A DNA stretch of 64,000 bases from Ottelia alismoides (Eukaryota > Streptophyta > Magnoliopsida > Alismatales > Hydrocharitaceae): positions 62,001-126,000 of the forward strand of contig JAZKJV010006938.1 in assembly GCA_037367405.1 (NCBI GenBank), written 5' to 3'. The translations under genes and the position numbers were made by a program. Position 1 is the stretch's first letter; the number at the start of each line of letters is the position of its first letter. Under the pieces are notes generated by a model that did not search any database, was not told where the DNA came from, and saw nothing but the letters and a program-made list of their open reading frames with translations. Shown here one piece after another: positions 21,131 to 32,796 of this stretch.

Positions 21131-24100
21131 AGTTAGAAATCTCGAAGCTCATCCATCACTTCAGAATCACTTTAAAACATAGAAATGTCGGTTCTAAGCG
21201 TCATGGTTCTGTGTAAGAATCGATATCATTAGTTACAATAGTTGATGTTCATGGATATTTCTAACTATGCTTTTTCTCTTCTTGGGATACAATACGGAAA
21301 TTAGTTGCAAATGGTGACATCTTTGGTTATTGAATTTGAATGTCATTTTTTTCCCGCTCGGACTCGCGACAAGTCGAAGGACTATCGCTAGCCGAAAATT
21401 AATGCAATCGGAACTATAATACTATGAATGTATGTAGCGGGGTACCACTACGTCGATACCATATCTGTGATGTCTGCGGATCTGGGACACCCGTTTACAC
21501 ATCACTCGTAGTATCATATTCGCTAGAAATGGCATTAGAGTATTGAAGATGAGGGGAAAAAATCGCATTTTCGAATGACATTCACAATTAACTAATCAAG
21601 CCACAGAACCAACAATGTATCACCAATTTATATTGCATAAATTTCCATATAAATTACATGTAACAAAAGAACTACATTATGTACATGTATCCTAAATTAT
21701 AGCAGAAGAGATAGTAAAGTATTTATAATATTCTGAACAAAAACCATAACATGAGTAGCTGTCGAGAGTAATTGCGGAATCTCATGTTCAACTGTTAGAC
21801 TACTGCGATGCAGGTACTTATTCTGCAATACATGCATTAGGGAGAAAAGAATATCAACAAAAGAAGAGCGCATTCTAGTTAATTAAAAACATACAGGTAA
21901 TTCAATGGCTCCAAAAGAAAGCAAGTAGATAGGGTTTGACAAATTTAACGAGCTACTTGCATAGAAACTGGTTTTCAAGTTTGTTATGTATGTGAATCTC
22001 CTGACTTACTCATCCTACCTCAATTACTCATAACTAACATGTTCATATATTGATTATATGATCTATATTTAAACTATGATCTTTTTATTAATTATAATTC
22101 ACGTTTGATGGATCTTGATAATGCATCATACGGTGGAGTATAATGCATCACAACTAATGCGGTGGAGGCATGAAGAATGCCTTAGGGTTGGGGGCCTCTG
22201 TAGGCATGTGGTGGAGTATAATGCATCATAACTTAATTTCTAACACGTCCATTAACTTCATCTAACAACTGTAGTCTCAAGAATAAAATCATAAAAAGAT
22301 TCCTCTTCTTTCCCATCCTATTTCATGTCTCAATGATTGATTAATGATTTGATTTATTAAAATGTTTATTATGATCGAGGTGATCTAAATCTCTTTCCGA
22401 TGTTTATGAGTCATGTGGATGGATCTTAGTAAGTATAGATGATGTATCTTGTGTTCTGATTCTTTTCTTGTTTAAATTCTCAAGCTCAGTGGATAATCTA
22501 TGGTTTTAGTCAAGGTGAGACCTCACACTATGACTCTAAGGCAGTAAGGAAGCCTTACGGTTGGGATGCCTCCGTAGGCATATGGTGGAGTAGAATGCAT
22601 CCTAAGTTCCCAACACGTCCACTAGCTCCTCTGACAATTATGGCAGTACCTTAGCCTGTTAAGGATGATTTTTCATAATATGATTTTTTCTCTTTGCCAG
22701 GCCCAATTGGCGGAACAGAAACTAGCTAAATTGTAACCAAATCTCAACTGTGACCAATTATCAAGAACAGTAACCAAAACTCAAGGGTGAGGAAGCCTCT
22801 GAAGAGACCCTTCTGTCTCGCCTACCCAGTGGAAGTGCAATCCAGGGGAGGGGGCTAGGCCTACTCCAGAACTACACCCCAGAGACGGAGGAGAGATTTT
22901 TCGGACAAAGCCACTCCAAAAACCGGCCCGACCAATACGGGCAAACGAGCTCGAAAAATCAAAACCGAGGGCCCTCCAACCTAGGCATCCTAAAGAACAC
23001 AGGGTCAGCAGAACATGTCTAAAAGAAAACCTGTGAATTTCATCAAAAAAAAAGAAAACCTGTGGATCCCAATGAGGCGTAAGACTGCTAGTTCTCGCGA
23101 AAAACCGCGAAAAGACTGGGATCTGAAACGCGCGCACTAAGCGGTCGTTGCCCTAACTAGGCTTTCTATCTCCCACTCAACTGAGGGTCGCCGCACCCTC
23201 GCACAATCAGGTGTAATGGTCACCCTGACTAGCATTCTTAATTATCAGTCATCACTGAATCACCATCACTGACTTGATTCCTCGTCCTTTCTCAATCCTT
23301 TCTGTGGTTTGTTGTACAGATCTAGGTCCTTTGTCAATAATATTGTCAATAGTGATCTCTAGTTAGTAGTGTATGCCTAAAGGATTAATTCATGAAGATG
23401 ATCGATCCTTATGGTCACAGGTTATCATTTCTAAGATCATGAGATTAGCAGTTATTCATTGGATATGGATCTAAGTTCAATTCAACGTAGAATTTCCAAC
23501 TTTTCTAATTAAACTCTTAATTTAGTGGCATGATTATTAATCGAAATTTTATAAGCCCTTGTATGTTCTTATTTTTCAATGATGAGATTATAAGCTTGTT
23601 TATTAGATCTGAATTCAAGTTTAGATTTATATAAAATTTCCAATTCTTCTTATCTAGTCATAAGATTAAGTGTTACTCTTAGGTGCGTCAATAAGGATTT
23701 CTTTTGAATTAGTCATTCCGCAAGAGTCTAATCAAAGTACATGGTTTCTCATCTCCTATATACACAATATTAAATCAACCCATCCAATGATAGTTACTTA
23801 AGTTATAAAAATCAGGGTTAACACTTACATATCCAAAAAAATGGTTGCACATTTTTAGGCAAAATAAAAACCTCATTTTCCTTGATAGCGAGACAATATT
23901 CATTTTTCCATCCAGTAGGGTTGAATAGGAAAGAATGCATTTATGAAAAAAGGGAGTCAAAGAAACATGACACTAAGATTTCTCATATCTTTACGGTCAC
24001 TCCTAATTTTTTTATTGTTCAAATAATATTCAAGACCTGTAAATAAAAATCTTTCTATATGCAGATAATTTCTGAACTATTTTATTGCTTTTAAAAAAAC

Positions 24101-24360
24101 TCATTTCTTCTTGTTAGTGAGAAAATATTCATTTTTCCATCCAGTAGGGTTGAATAGGAAAGAATGGATTTAAGAAAAAAAAGGAGTCAAAGAAACATGA
24201 CAATAAGATTTCTCATATATTTACAATCTCTCCTCTTTTTTTAACTGTTCAAATAATATTCAAGTCTTGTAAATAAAAATCTCTATGTATGCGGATAATT
24301 TTGAACTATTTTATTGCATTTTAGATTTTTTTTGTTTATTTCTTCGCTTGACGTGCGAGG
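21131..24360 (-). repeat. Chromovirus 5' leader (non-coding)
   Basis: The part at 21180-21560 is a reverse-complement match to 56390-56650, and 22500-23860 matches 56150-55280 and 637-2025. It contains no convincing protein. Within it a block around 22131-22260 recurs at 22548-22640 (shared GGTGGAGTATAATGCATC and TAGGCAT words), a direct duplication about 410 bp apart. A second pair of near-identical stretches lies at 23860-24060 and 24095-24290. The leader joins the protease frame directly, marking where gag was lost. Confidence 0.7.
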
Positions 24361-25805
24361 AACGCTTTGGTTTACAAGTAAGCCAATGTAACTTTCATGA
24401 TTACACTCTAAACCCGACAAAACTCATTTTACACTCTAACCTTATAGAAGTTACTAACTCTTTCACCTTACACTATTGTCCATGTAAATGACCTATTACA
24501 GTTAAAAGCATTCGAGGATAAAAATATTGGATTCAGTTGATATTAAATTTACAACACACACACCCAACCAAACCCCACTCGTTCACAGCATATCATATTG
24601 GATGTAAAATTTTGATGATCTCCATGTAAAACTTCGTATTCTCATCTAATTTAAAGACAAAATAATAAGTCAAATCGTGCATGGAAGGCAGCAAGAGGGG
24701 GAAAAGATTGTACCTTTGCGTCCTCCAAGATTGTAGGATCAAATTAGGATTGATCTTGCATGTAATAAGGCATGCAACATTTGTTTGAAACCAGCCCTTC
24801 ATGAGCTACTTGGTTGGGTAGCAGCTACAATTGCTAAGAGCAGTTGTAGTTAGCAGTTGTAGCTCTTGAACTTGGCTGCAGCAGCTGCTCCTAGGCTGCT
24901 GGACAACAGTTGTAGCTGCCTTGGTAGCACCATAGCAGCAGTTCTGGAGCTCCAGCAGAGAGGGGATGACTTGCAGCATGTAGCAGCACCAGCTGGAGCA
25001 GGGGACAGCAGCTGTAGGTAGCAGTTTCTTCCTTGAGAGCTGGTGGGCAGTAGCTATGGAGTTCCATCTGCTTGGGCAGCAGCTGATTCTCAAGGAGGAG
25101 ATATCCAGCTGCTTGAAGAGCTACTGATTGAAGCAACTCCAACAGCAAAAAGGAGAGATTTGGCTTATTCGGTGGAGAGGAGTTGAAAATTTAGGGGAGA
25201 TGAGAAGGGGGTGGGTTTGATATAAATAAAGGAGGAGGGGTGGCCTTTGGTTGCCAAGTGGAGAGGAGAGAAAGCCAACTGCTGGGGTTGTGCTGGAATT
25301 TGCAAAAATATTTTTTTAGACCTTTATCTGTCTATTATATGCCATACCGAAGTCGCCTGCATTCGCACCTCGAGTCTTGAATTCTGATGTACAATAGCTT
25401 TTTTTGACCGTCTCTGAATGACGATCAAAATGAGTATAATATTCATATACTTCAGATTGAAGATGATTTCCTGGAATTTCCAAGAAACGATCTTGTTTGC
25501 AACTAAATTTTGTTATTTAAAATTATCAAACGACCTCCGATCGACGAACGGTCGATTTCGTTGGTCTTATTTTGTCGAATCAGATTTTATGGTGGTCTCG
25601 ATTTATTTTGCGGTTCGAATTTCACGCCGCGGCTTTTTCTGATGGCACGCATTACGATGCAATCAACTTTGGTCATTGCGATTGAATGAATTTCGATCTG
25701 CGGTCTATGGATCAATCTGGGTTTATTCAATATTAAATGAATATTAATTGATAATGCAGACCCTTAATGGGATCAAATTTGGGTCATTTAAATCCGGATG
25801 TCACA
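24361..25805 (-). repeat. 5' LTR of the chromovirus
   Basis: 1,445 bp, direct repeat of 15997-17591 lacking the 112-bp tandem copy. On the minus strand it begins TGTGACATCCGGATTTAAAT. A plus-strand GATATAAATAAAGG near 25218 is opposite to the element's sense and is probably not its promoter. Confidence 0.8.
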
Positions 25806-26881
25806 TCATATGATCCAAAGTAGAGGATCAAAACGCTGCTTCGGTGAGCTGACGTGGATGCCCCTGCGTCGTTGGATGATAACCGGTCGGAGTCGATCGA
25901 GCGGTGACTGTACTCCGTGATCTTCCCTCTCCTTGCGCGACGGTGGGGCAGCGGAGCTCCGGCGATCACCTTTTGTCTCCTCCTCGCTCGTACATGTCAA
26001 ATGAATGTTCGGGAATGAAGTTGATGGCTTGGCGAATATTCTCGTGGCTCGAAGATGAGGTGGTGATGTTTGAAGGTTCCTGACAATGCAAGTTCACTAG
26101 AGGCTGAGGAACTAAAGTTGGCTCTGACCTATCTCCGACCAATGAAGCTCTAAGGACCAACAAACTTTAGGAAATAAATCGCATACAAGTGGGAGCGAGT
26201 AGGGAAGGATTTGGAACGACTAGAAGGTCTATATTGACCTGGAGATGGGGACCATGAATGGGTTCTTCGTCTTTCAGACGACGAACAAGGAGTGAGATGG
26301 AGTGGGTGATCTAATTAGAGATGGAGCTGATAATGGGGTTTACGAAGATCGTGAAGTGATGGTGATAATGTTGAGTGGATTAAATAAGGAAATGAGCATG
26401 TATATGTATGTAGATAAAATCGAGAAAATGTGACGGAATGAAGGAAAAAGGATTGAGGGCTTACTTGAAGAAGAAATAGAAGAACTGAGGTAAATGTCAG
26501 AGGTGATCTACAGGCCTAGGATGGAGCTTAGCACGCTCCAGGTCTTCGCATCTACTCCATGGCTGGAGGAGATGAGCTCGAACAGCCTCAGATATGGTTG
26601 TGGCTTGATTGAAAATTGAGAATCTCGTCAAAATCCTAATCTCCGTTAACCCTCAACATCTATCACAAGGGGGCAGGAAATGCTAGGAGGAAGGACGTAG
26701 AAATGGCAGATCGGGCGAAAAATGGTTGGTGGTTAGGTATTTGAAGAAAGAGGTTAGGCTACATGTGATTGTCAGGGTAGTTTCAACCACTCCTGTGTTG
26801 AGCATGTGAGAAGGTCAAAGAAAATTGGAGGTTATACGTGGATATGGTCGAATGAGGAAGAGAATGGCGTCGAAGTGAGAT

Positions 26882-26903
26882 GGTTGCCTCACGTGAGGCA
26901 ACC
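26882..26903. promoter_or_regulatory. Perfect 22-bp G-box palindrome, LTR F
   Basis: The half-site GGTTGCCTCAC is followed by its exact reverse complement, centred on CACGTG. It lies about 780 bp from the LTR start, comparable with the upstream G-box palindromes of A and E. The regulatory role is inferred. Confidence 0.6.
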
Positions 26904-27271
26904 GGTGGAAATGAGAGACGACAGATAGTTTTGCAGCCAGAGAGTTTGAAGGTTGAAGAGGTATGAGGAAGGAGACGATACAAGAGTTATCTGATGAAGA
27001 TCAGACGGCCCTGATATGGGCGTGGGGGGGAGAATCACGACCACTTGATAAATTGATCAAGCGGTTGCTAAAGAGGCGGGATTGAAGTGATCTCGGCCAT
27101 ACGATCAAATGATCGGATGACTCAAAGTGAAGGCGGCTTAAAATAAAGAAGCTGGTGAGGTGGCAGCGCTTGATTGGGCCATGCGGCCCAATCATAAAAA
27201 TCAGAGAAAAGAATAGCATGTAAAATCAAAAATAATTAGTAAATGAAGTTAAAATAAAGAGTGTTCTTCAA

Positions 27272-27306
27272 AAAAGTTCTGTAGAATTCAATTCTCTACA
27301 ACTTTT
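27272..27306. repeat. Mid-LTR hairpin, LTR F
   Basis: Arms AAAAGTT / AACTTTT enclose a second stem GTAGAATT / AATTCTCTAC. It stands at the place of the AAAGTTGTAGATCTC hairpin in other LTRs but with different inner stem sequence. Confidence 0.65.
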
Positions 27307-27685
27307 ATGAAGGGACCTATGTCAAAATCAGTTATATGCAAAATGTAATATTTTTGCAAGCATGTTTACATAAATAAAAGTACTTATTTTAATTCGTGTA
27401 TTATTATTATTGTATTTTAACTAATAAGTAACATGCATATTATTTAAAACATTATATTATTTTTATGGGATTTCTAATGATTAGAAAATGCATAAAACAA
27501 TAGCACAATATATATAGGTAAATTTACCACACAAATACCAATTATTAAGAAACAATAATTAATGTTAATTATTTACAAGGAATGAATTATTAATTACAAT
27601 TAACTAATTATTAATTAATTAGTTTGATTGTTTAAGAAAGGGGGATAATAGATGGAGTTTAACATGATAAATCAGAGATTTATCA

Positions 27686-28475
27686 AGGAGATCTTCTATC
27701 TGAGACAAGCATGGCATATTGCAGACCTGCCACTACTTCATGGACCCGAGCATGAAGATTTACGATGATGACACCGAGGAAGTCGACAAGAGGAGGTATA
27801 GGGAGCTTGTTGGCAAGCTCATGTATGTGACCATTACTAGACTAGATATATCCTTTGTTGTGACCAAAGTGAGTCAGTTTATGGAATAGCCCAGACACGC
27901 GCATATGGATGCAGTCCATATGATTCTGAGGTATATGAAGGCATCACTTGGCACTGGACTTCTATTCGGCAGAGGCACATCCCTTTCAGTTACAGCATGT
28001 GCAGATGCAGATTATGTTGGGTGTCCCAAGAAGAGGAAGTCTACTTCAGGCTTCGTAGTGTTCATAGGGAATTCTCTGGTGTCTTGGAAGAGCAAGAAGC
28101 GGACTATGATTGCAAGATCTAGTGCCGAGTTAGAATATGGGGCTATAGCGCAGGCTAGCACAGAGATGATGTGGTTCAGATCTATTCTTAGTGACCTGAA
28201 TGTCAAGGTGCCTTTTCCCATGCACCTCCGATGTGACAACCAAGCTGCTCTTTTCATTGCAAACAACCAAGCCATCCACGAGAGGACCAATCACATAGAG
28301 GTGGATTGTCACTACACTCGTGACATGATACAGAAGGATCTCATCACCCCTACTCACGTCAGCGCTAAAGAACATACAACATATGTACTTACTAAGGCCT
28401 TAGACAGAGGGCCTTACCAGAGATGCTGCTCCAAACTAAGCATGATTGATATCTACGCTCGAGCTTGAGGGAGAG
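27686..28475 (+). pseudogene. Ty1/copia RT end and RNase H
   Basis: A frame from about 27735 to 28468 encodes YRELVGKLMYVTITRLDISF (end of reverse transcriptase) and then RNase H. The latter shows CADADYVGCPKKRKSTSG, SWKSKKRTMIARSSAELEYGA, CDNQAALFIANN and HERTNHIEVDCH, ending in a DIYARA tail. One in-frame stop (near 27888) splits it. The tail is followed at 28464-28475 by a purine tract (GCTTGAGGGAGAG region) and then the LTR, exactly the copia 3' arrangement. LTR F truncates the upstream part. Confidence 0.88.
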
Positions 28476-28621
28476 TGTTAAGATATTAGTTATCTTTTAT
28501 AGTGTTTATGTCATTCCTATTTTCTTTGCCTTCTTCATGTAATTTGCCTAACAGGTTCCTCTCCTATATAAGAGAACCCTAGGGCCTCATCAATAATGCA
28601 ATTCATTCTTTCATCTCCACA
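28476..28621 (+). repeat. 3' LTR of the second copia remnant
   Basis: It begins TGTTAAGATATTAGTTATC right after the purine tract and resembles 341-484 through the CTATATAAGAGAACCCTAGG promoter region. Its right end (near TCTCCACA) is approximate. Confidence 0.7.
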
Positions 28622-29541
28622 AGCACATCTTCATACAATACGTCCGAGAGAGATAGAGATAGACTCCTACTCAAAGTAGTCGTTGTTGTTCGAAGACCTC
28701 GCACGAGGGCGGACCTGCGACGATCAGGTCATACATGTAGAAGAGTCGTTGCGACAACTAGGTCGTGCCTGGAGTAGAGTTGATGTAGAAGTCTAGTGCG
28801 AAGTAAAAGTCGCACATTAGAATGTGCGGAAGTAGTCGATCTTCGGTGAAGATTGTTGATAGCATTAGTAGTCTGGAGTGTCGATCTGTCATGTTGTGGA
28901 TGGGCAGTAGAAGTCCGAGATGTTCTCAGGTAGAGAAGTCATTCTTATGTTGGGAATACACATCCAACGATCGGGGATAGACACTCAATGCAACGGTCGT
29001 ACCCTATGCAGATCTCAAGAGTTGGGGATAAACCTCCAATGATCAGGGATAGACATCCGATGCAGATATTGCTTCTGTTTAGGAGCCACAAGTAGAAGAT
29101 GATGGATGATATAGAAATCATGTGGATTCATCTCAAGTAGAAGAAATATGCCATGCTCACACTCTACCTTTCTCCCAAACTTCATAGAATAAAGAATATG
29201 GATGATGAAGTTGGGAAAAATAATGAATAACATGCAATTTTACATTTTCTGTTTTTCAGATATTCTTTTTGTTGTACGGCTTCGTTTTTGTACCATCGCC
29301 CTTGTTTTTCAAAAAAAAATCTTTAAAAAAACTCATGGTCCCTCTTTTTTAACCACTCTTTTTTCTTCAAAGAACTCACGACCCTTTTTTCGTCAAACAT
29401 ACTTCCATTTTTTGCCCAAAACTCAGGGCCTACTTGGGCCCAATACCTTCATCCCCCTTTTCAGAATACAGAGCACCAAGCCCACTTGAATATCCTCCTC
29501 CTTTTTTTAATGAAGGGGCAACCCCCCTTTCTCACACACAG
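28622..29541. other. Unassigned 0.9 kb
   Basis: No gene or terminal repeat seen. 28640-29060 has loose GA-rich repeats around the words GGGATAGACATCC and GGGATAAACCTCC; 29270-29480 is pyrimidine rich with A and T runs. Confidence 0.4.
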
Positions 29542-29544
29542 TTA

Positions 29545-29931
29545 GGTACCATTTGGCAAGGGGGTTAAACTCCCCTTTGGGGAGTTTACCCTCCTTAACC
29601 CACCCTCCCTCTCTCTCATGTGGGCCCCACTTTATTCTTTTTTAAAAAATAAATAAATCAATTTTACATCATCAATCCTATCAAAAAATAATATATTATA
29701 CCATCATATCATATAAAAATTATAAACTACTCCACTTCTACTTACTTTTCCAAACTTCAACACAATCACATCACAATAACTACTCATTTTTTCAAACTTC
29801 AATACAATCATATCACAACAAACCAACTTCTAACCCACCCCCAGTTTAACAGTCTATCCAAACACCAAAACTCAAAAATGGGTTACCTCCTACCAGTTTA
29901 ACCCGCCTTAACCCGCTAACCAAACGCACCC
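29545..29931. mobile_element. Tourist-like MITE, 387 bp
   Basis: The ends are GGTACCATTTGG and, on the other strand, GGGTGCGTTTGG, followed on both strands by GGTTAAAC/GGTTAAGG blocks. It is flanked by TTA on both sides (29542-29544 and 29932-29934), the target duplication typical of PIF/Harbinger-derived Tourist elements. No coding capacity. Confidence 0.7.
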
Positions 29932-29934
29932 TTA

Positions 29935-30723
29935 ATGTTCCCTAATATTGAGAGACACATTGATGTCGTCGCCAAGGTAGAGGGGTGCAGCCATGGAACT
30001 CGTCGCAGCGAAGAGAGGAGGCAATTGCCACGAAGGGAGGGTTTCTGGGGAGATGCCACGTGGTTGCGAGGAGGAGGATCGTCGATCTGGAGCTGAGGCT
30101 TACGACGATCTGGAGGAAGGTGCACGAGGTTGTACAATTTGAAGGCAAGGTGAGGTTGGGAGGAGAGCAGCATCGCCAAGGGTCCATCGTCGTCGATAAG
30201 GATTGTTGGTGGTGGAGAGGGGGATAGCAGTGTCGTTGCTGCTGCAACTTTCATGCTGAGGCTTCTTCTTCAAGTAGCTACAGTGGTGAGCAGGGCTTTT
30301 TAGCGCGAAGGTTACCTGGAGCACCGTCGACAATAAGGTGTTGGGGATCTTCCATGGCGAGGTGTTGGCCAAAATAGTATGACTGAAACATCATGCCTGA
30401 GGTGTTGGCGGCGAGGTATTGGAGCTTCTTCGAGGCACCGCTGCTGCAGATCTCGAGGGAGTTCACATGGTGGAGTGATGTAGCACTTGATGAACCATAG
30501 GATAGAACCATAGAGGGATTTAGGGTTCTAGTTTGGAACCCTAGCAGTCATGTGCGCATCCATTTGCCGTTGAGATTAGGGTTCAAATTCGAGAACCCTA
30601 GTTTCCTTTTGATATTGGACGATTTCAAGCATAACAATAACAAAATTACCACCATGAACAAAATAATCTTTAAGAAAAAATTCAGAATCGAAACTTTGAA
30701 AATCGATCCGCAGAATCGACTTA
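29935..30723. other. GC-rich unassigned DNA and copia leader
   Basis: 29940-30500 has overlapping open frames on both strands, none resembling a known protein. 30540-30723, read on the minus strand, lies directly downstream of a primer site and is probably untranslated leader of the copia element whose LTR follows. I see no supported gene. Confidence 0.4.
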
Positions 30724-31020
30724 CTCTGATACCATGATGGAATATAGAATTGCGGAAGCAAATAATCAAAATAAGAAATTAAATATAAGCATCTTGAAAT
30801 TTACGTGGAACCATGCTCCATGAGGAGCAGAATGAAACCACATGAGAAGGCATCAAAGGGTCGGATATCCTATTGAATCTTCTCAATGAGTACAGGGGGT
30901 GTGGGACTCCTTTTATAGCCCCGCAGGATAATTTGATCTCTCCGAGATCCAATTACCCCTCTATTACATATGTTGATATGCCTTTAATCCTAACCATCTG
31001 ACCCAGATTGAAGAACAATT
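30724..31020 (-). repeat. Copia 5' LTR end with primer site
   Basis: The minus strand of 30724-30734 reads TGGTATCAGAG, the initiator-Met primer site. It directly follows an LTR that ends in ATATTCCATCA at 30735. A TATAAAA box on the minus strand (30911-30917) supports the orientation. The outer LTR end is uncertain. No gag or pol of this element is recognisable to the left, so it is a truncated copy. Confidence 0.6.
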
Positions 31021-31029
31021 GCATGGACC

Positions 31030-32124
31030 CTCTCATGTCCTACCATACCCCAAGAAGACGAGGATCTCGTTGCATCCTTTGTACTTTCCTTTTTCTCCAC
31101 ATAGTGAAAACCGATCGCCATCATCCAAGGATGTAGCCCATTTACGAGTGAACCTTGTAAATCGGTGTTTTCGTGCTTGCGTGTTTGATCTTGTTTGTGT
31201 GTGCTTCCGCTATTCGCACCAACATACTCCAACAACGATGAAGCATAAGAACGTAGAAAAATGTACGAGTGGGACACAAACAAGTAGAATCAAGGATTAT
31301 AACCTTGGGAAAACCCCGAAAACTCCCAACACCGTACACAAGATCAATAATCTTGTAAAATAATAACTCCAAGCAACCAAACACAAGCATGTATTAATCA
31401 AAATAGAAAAATCTGACACGCGAGCAATAATCACAAAGATAGAGAGACTATGTCACACAGGAAGTGGGAAGATCAATAGATGCAATGGAGAGATGTAATG
31501 GCATACAAACGTGGGATGCATTTGCAGCGAGGCTGCATGTAAGGTTGGAGCAAATCCGCAAGTAGCAAGTAGGCACGGGATGGGAGCAAATCTGCATGCA
31601 AGTTTGGAGCATATTTCTAAAGCAGATGGTAAGTGCATGCTAGGCATAAGCAGATCGTCGATGTGTGTATGAGCATTGGTGTGGCTTGCACATAGATCAG
31701 GGGTCGCGAGCAGGTTGGATGGCAGTCATGGCAAATGGTGTTCTTAAAGGCCTGCATGGAGAGGAGACATGTCGCTATAGGGAACACCACGGTCTGCATG
31801 GAAACCCTTCCAACAGAGAGAAAACCACATAGAGGCACATTAACTAGAGAGCAGCAACCTCAATGTAGGGAAGAGTTTCCACTAAGACCGCACTTGAAAC
31901 ACCGTTATTGTGAATGAGTGACAAATATAAGGGTAAGGTTAAATGGATCCTCACCACCATCCATTTTACATAGAAACATCAATAATGGTAAGACACCTAA
32001 ATTAATTAATCATGAGGAATATAAGATCGTATTTTTAGGCAGAGGAAAAGAATAGCAACCCAAATGGTGGCGCGTCTAGATCGAGGAAAATTTTTTTTGA
32101 CGCTCTAGATCGAGGAAAATTCAT
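31030..32124. other. Degraded LTR-like and unassigned DNA
   Basis: 31120-31240 resembles the U5 end of a copia LTR on the plus strand (GTGTTTTCGTGCTTGCGTG words and an end CTCCAACA), but without a recognisable primer site. 31240-32060 shows nothing I can name. A direct repeat of CTAGATCGAGGAAAATT occurs at about 32075-32091 and 32105-32121. Confidence 0.35.
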
Positions 32125-32494
32125 GTGTACCGTAGCCCCCCGAACTCCGAACTTTATTATACGTGTCCCGTCACAAACATTTTATTTTGTTATGTACCGT
32201 ATGTAAGCTGCATCTTCAAAAGGCGGCTTTGATTTTAGCTAAAGTCGCCTCTACAAGAAGCAGGTTCCCGTCGATTTATTCATAGAAACAATAATAGATG
32301 AAGCCGCCTCTTGCAGAGATAACTTTGGCTAGAGATAAAGCCGCCTCTCGAAGAGGCGGCTCTCATCGGTGCCATGCACATAAAAAACTAAAGGCAAAGC
32401 CTCCTCTTCAAAGGCAGCTTACCTACATTACATAACAAAATAATTTCTTTATAACCGAACATGGATAATAAAATTAAGGGGCTGTGGTATACAG
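32125..32494. mobile_element. Foldback-type MITE with long inverted arms
   Basis: The outer sequence GTGTACCGTAGCCCC is mirrored at the right end (CTGTATACCACAGCCCC on the other strand). Inward, TTATTTTGTTATGTA and GTAAGCTGC continue on both arms, giving imperfect inverted repeats over about 100 bp each. The centre contains AGCCGCCTCT motifs in both orientations, including a perfect 10-bp stem with loop CGA at 32339-32361. The superfamily and target duplication are not determined. Confidence 0.6.
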
Positions 32495-32796
32495 GAACTT
32501 TCCATCTTGATCCATACTGAAAACCTGCAACATAAAAGAAACAGAACTTTTAAGATAGAAACCAATATCCCAAACATACCATAAATAGATCTCTACATGT
32601 TTTAAACTGTGTGATTGGCTAAACAGCTTCAATAGAACAAAACTCAACGTCTATATCAAGGGTACCCTTGATGTTGTGGAAGTAGCAAGGAAATCTGAGT
32701 AAGACCAGAACGGTGAGGGATACATTGGCGCTGCGTGAAAGGCTTATGTCACACGCATGAGATGCCATTTTTTAGAAGGAACATGTAAAACAAAGG

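Larger units (their letters stand above)
15997..25805 (-). mobile_element. Chromodomain Ty3/gypsy element, gag deleted
   Basis: Direct repeats 15997-17591 and 24361-25805 flank minus-strand protease, reverse transcriptase, RNase H, integrase and a chromodomain-like tail (17750-21130). This pol order and the tail identify a chromovirus. On the minus strand the repeats begin TGTGACTTCCGGAT and TGTGACATCCGGAT. Between pol and the right LTR lies a non-coding leader of about 3 kb (21180-24360) also found at 55280-56650. The expected gag between leader and protease is absent, although a plus-strand relative keeps it at 56650-57757. Exact LTR inner ends, primer site and target duplication could not be fixed by eye. 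Confidence 0.85.
25806..27685 (-). repeat. Long gypsy-type LTR F (inverted)
   Basis: Read on the minus strand it starts TGATAAATCTCTGATTTATCA, a near-perfect terminal palindrome like those of LTRs A to E. It then shows the mid-LTR hairpin (27272-27306) and a perfect 22-bp CACGTG palindrome (26882-26903). Its sequence is otherwise poorly alignable to A-E by eye, so membership rests on structure. It sits between the chromovirus and a copia remnant; short open frames here are not supported as genes. Confidence 0.65.

Noticed and set aside
25210..25225. Plus-strand TATAAATA in the chromovirus LTR as its promoter
   Set aside because: The element's coding strand is minus, and LTR starts (TGTGAC) also read on the minus strand; the match is probably chance.
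30100..30372. Short overlapping frames near 30 kb as a host gene
   Set aside because: No motif, start context or codon pattern to support one; multiple frames are open together on both strands.
32498..32530. Minus-strand TTATGTTGCAG/GTTTTCAG resembling an acceptor for a second GH17 exon
   Set aside because: The following frame (VFSMDQDGKF) does not resemble the GH17 continuation YVAVGNEPF and ends within about 16 codons.
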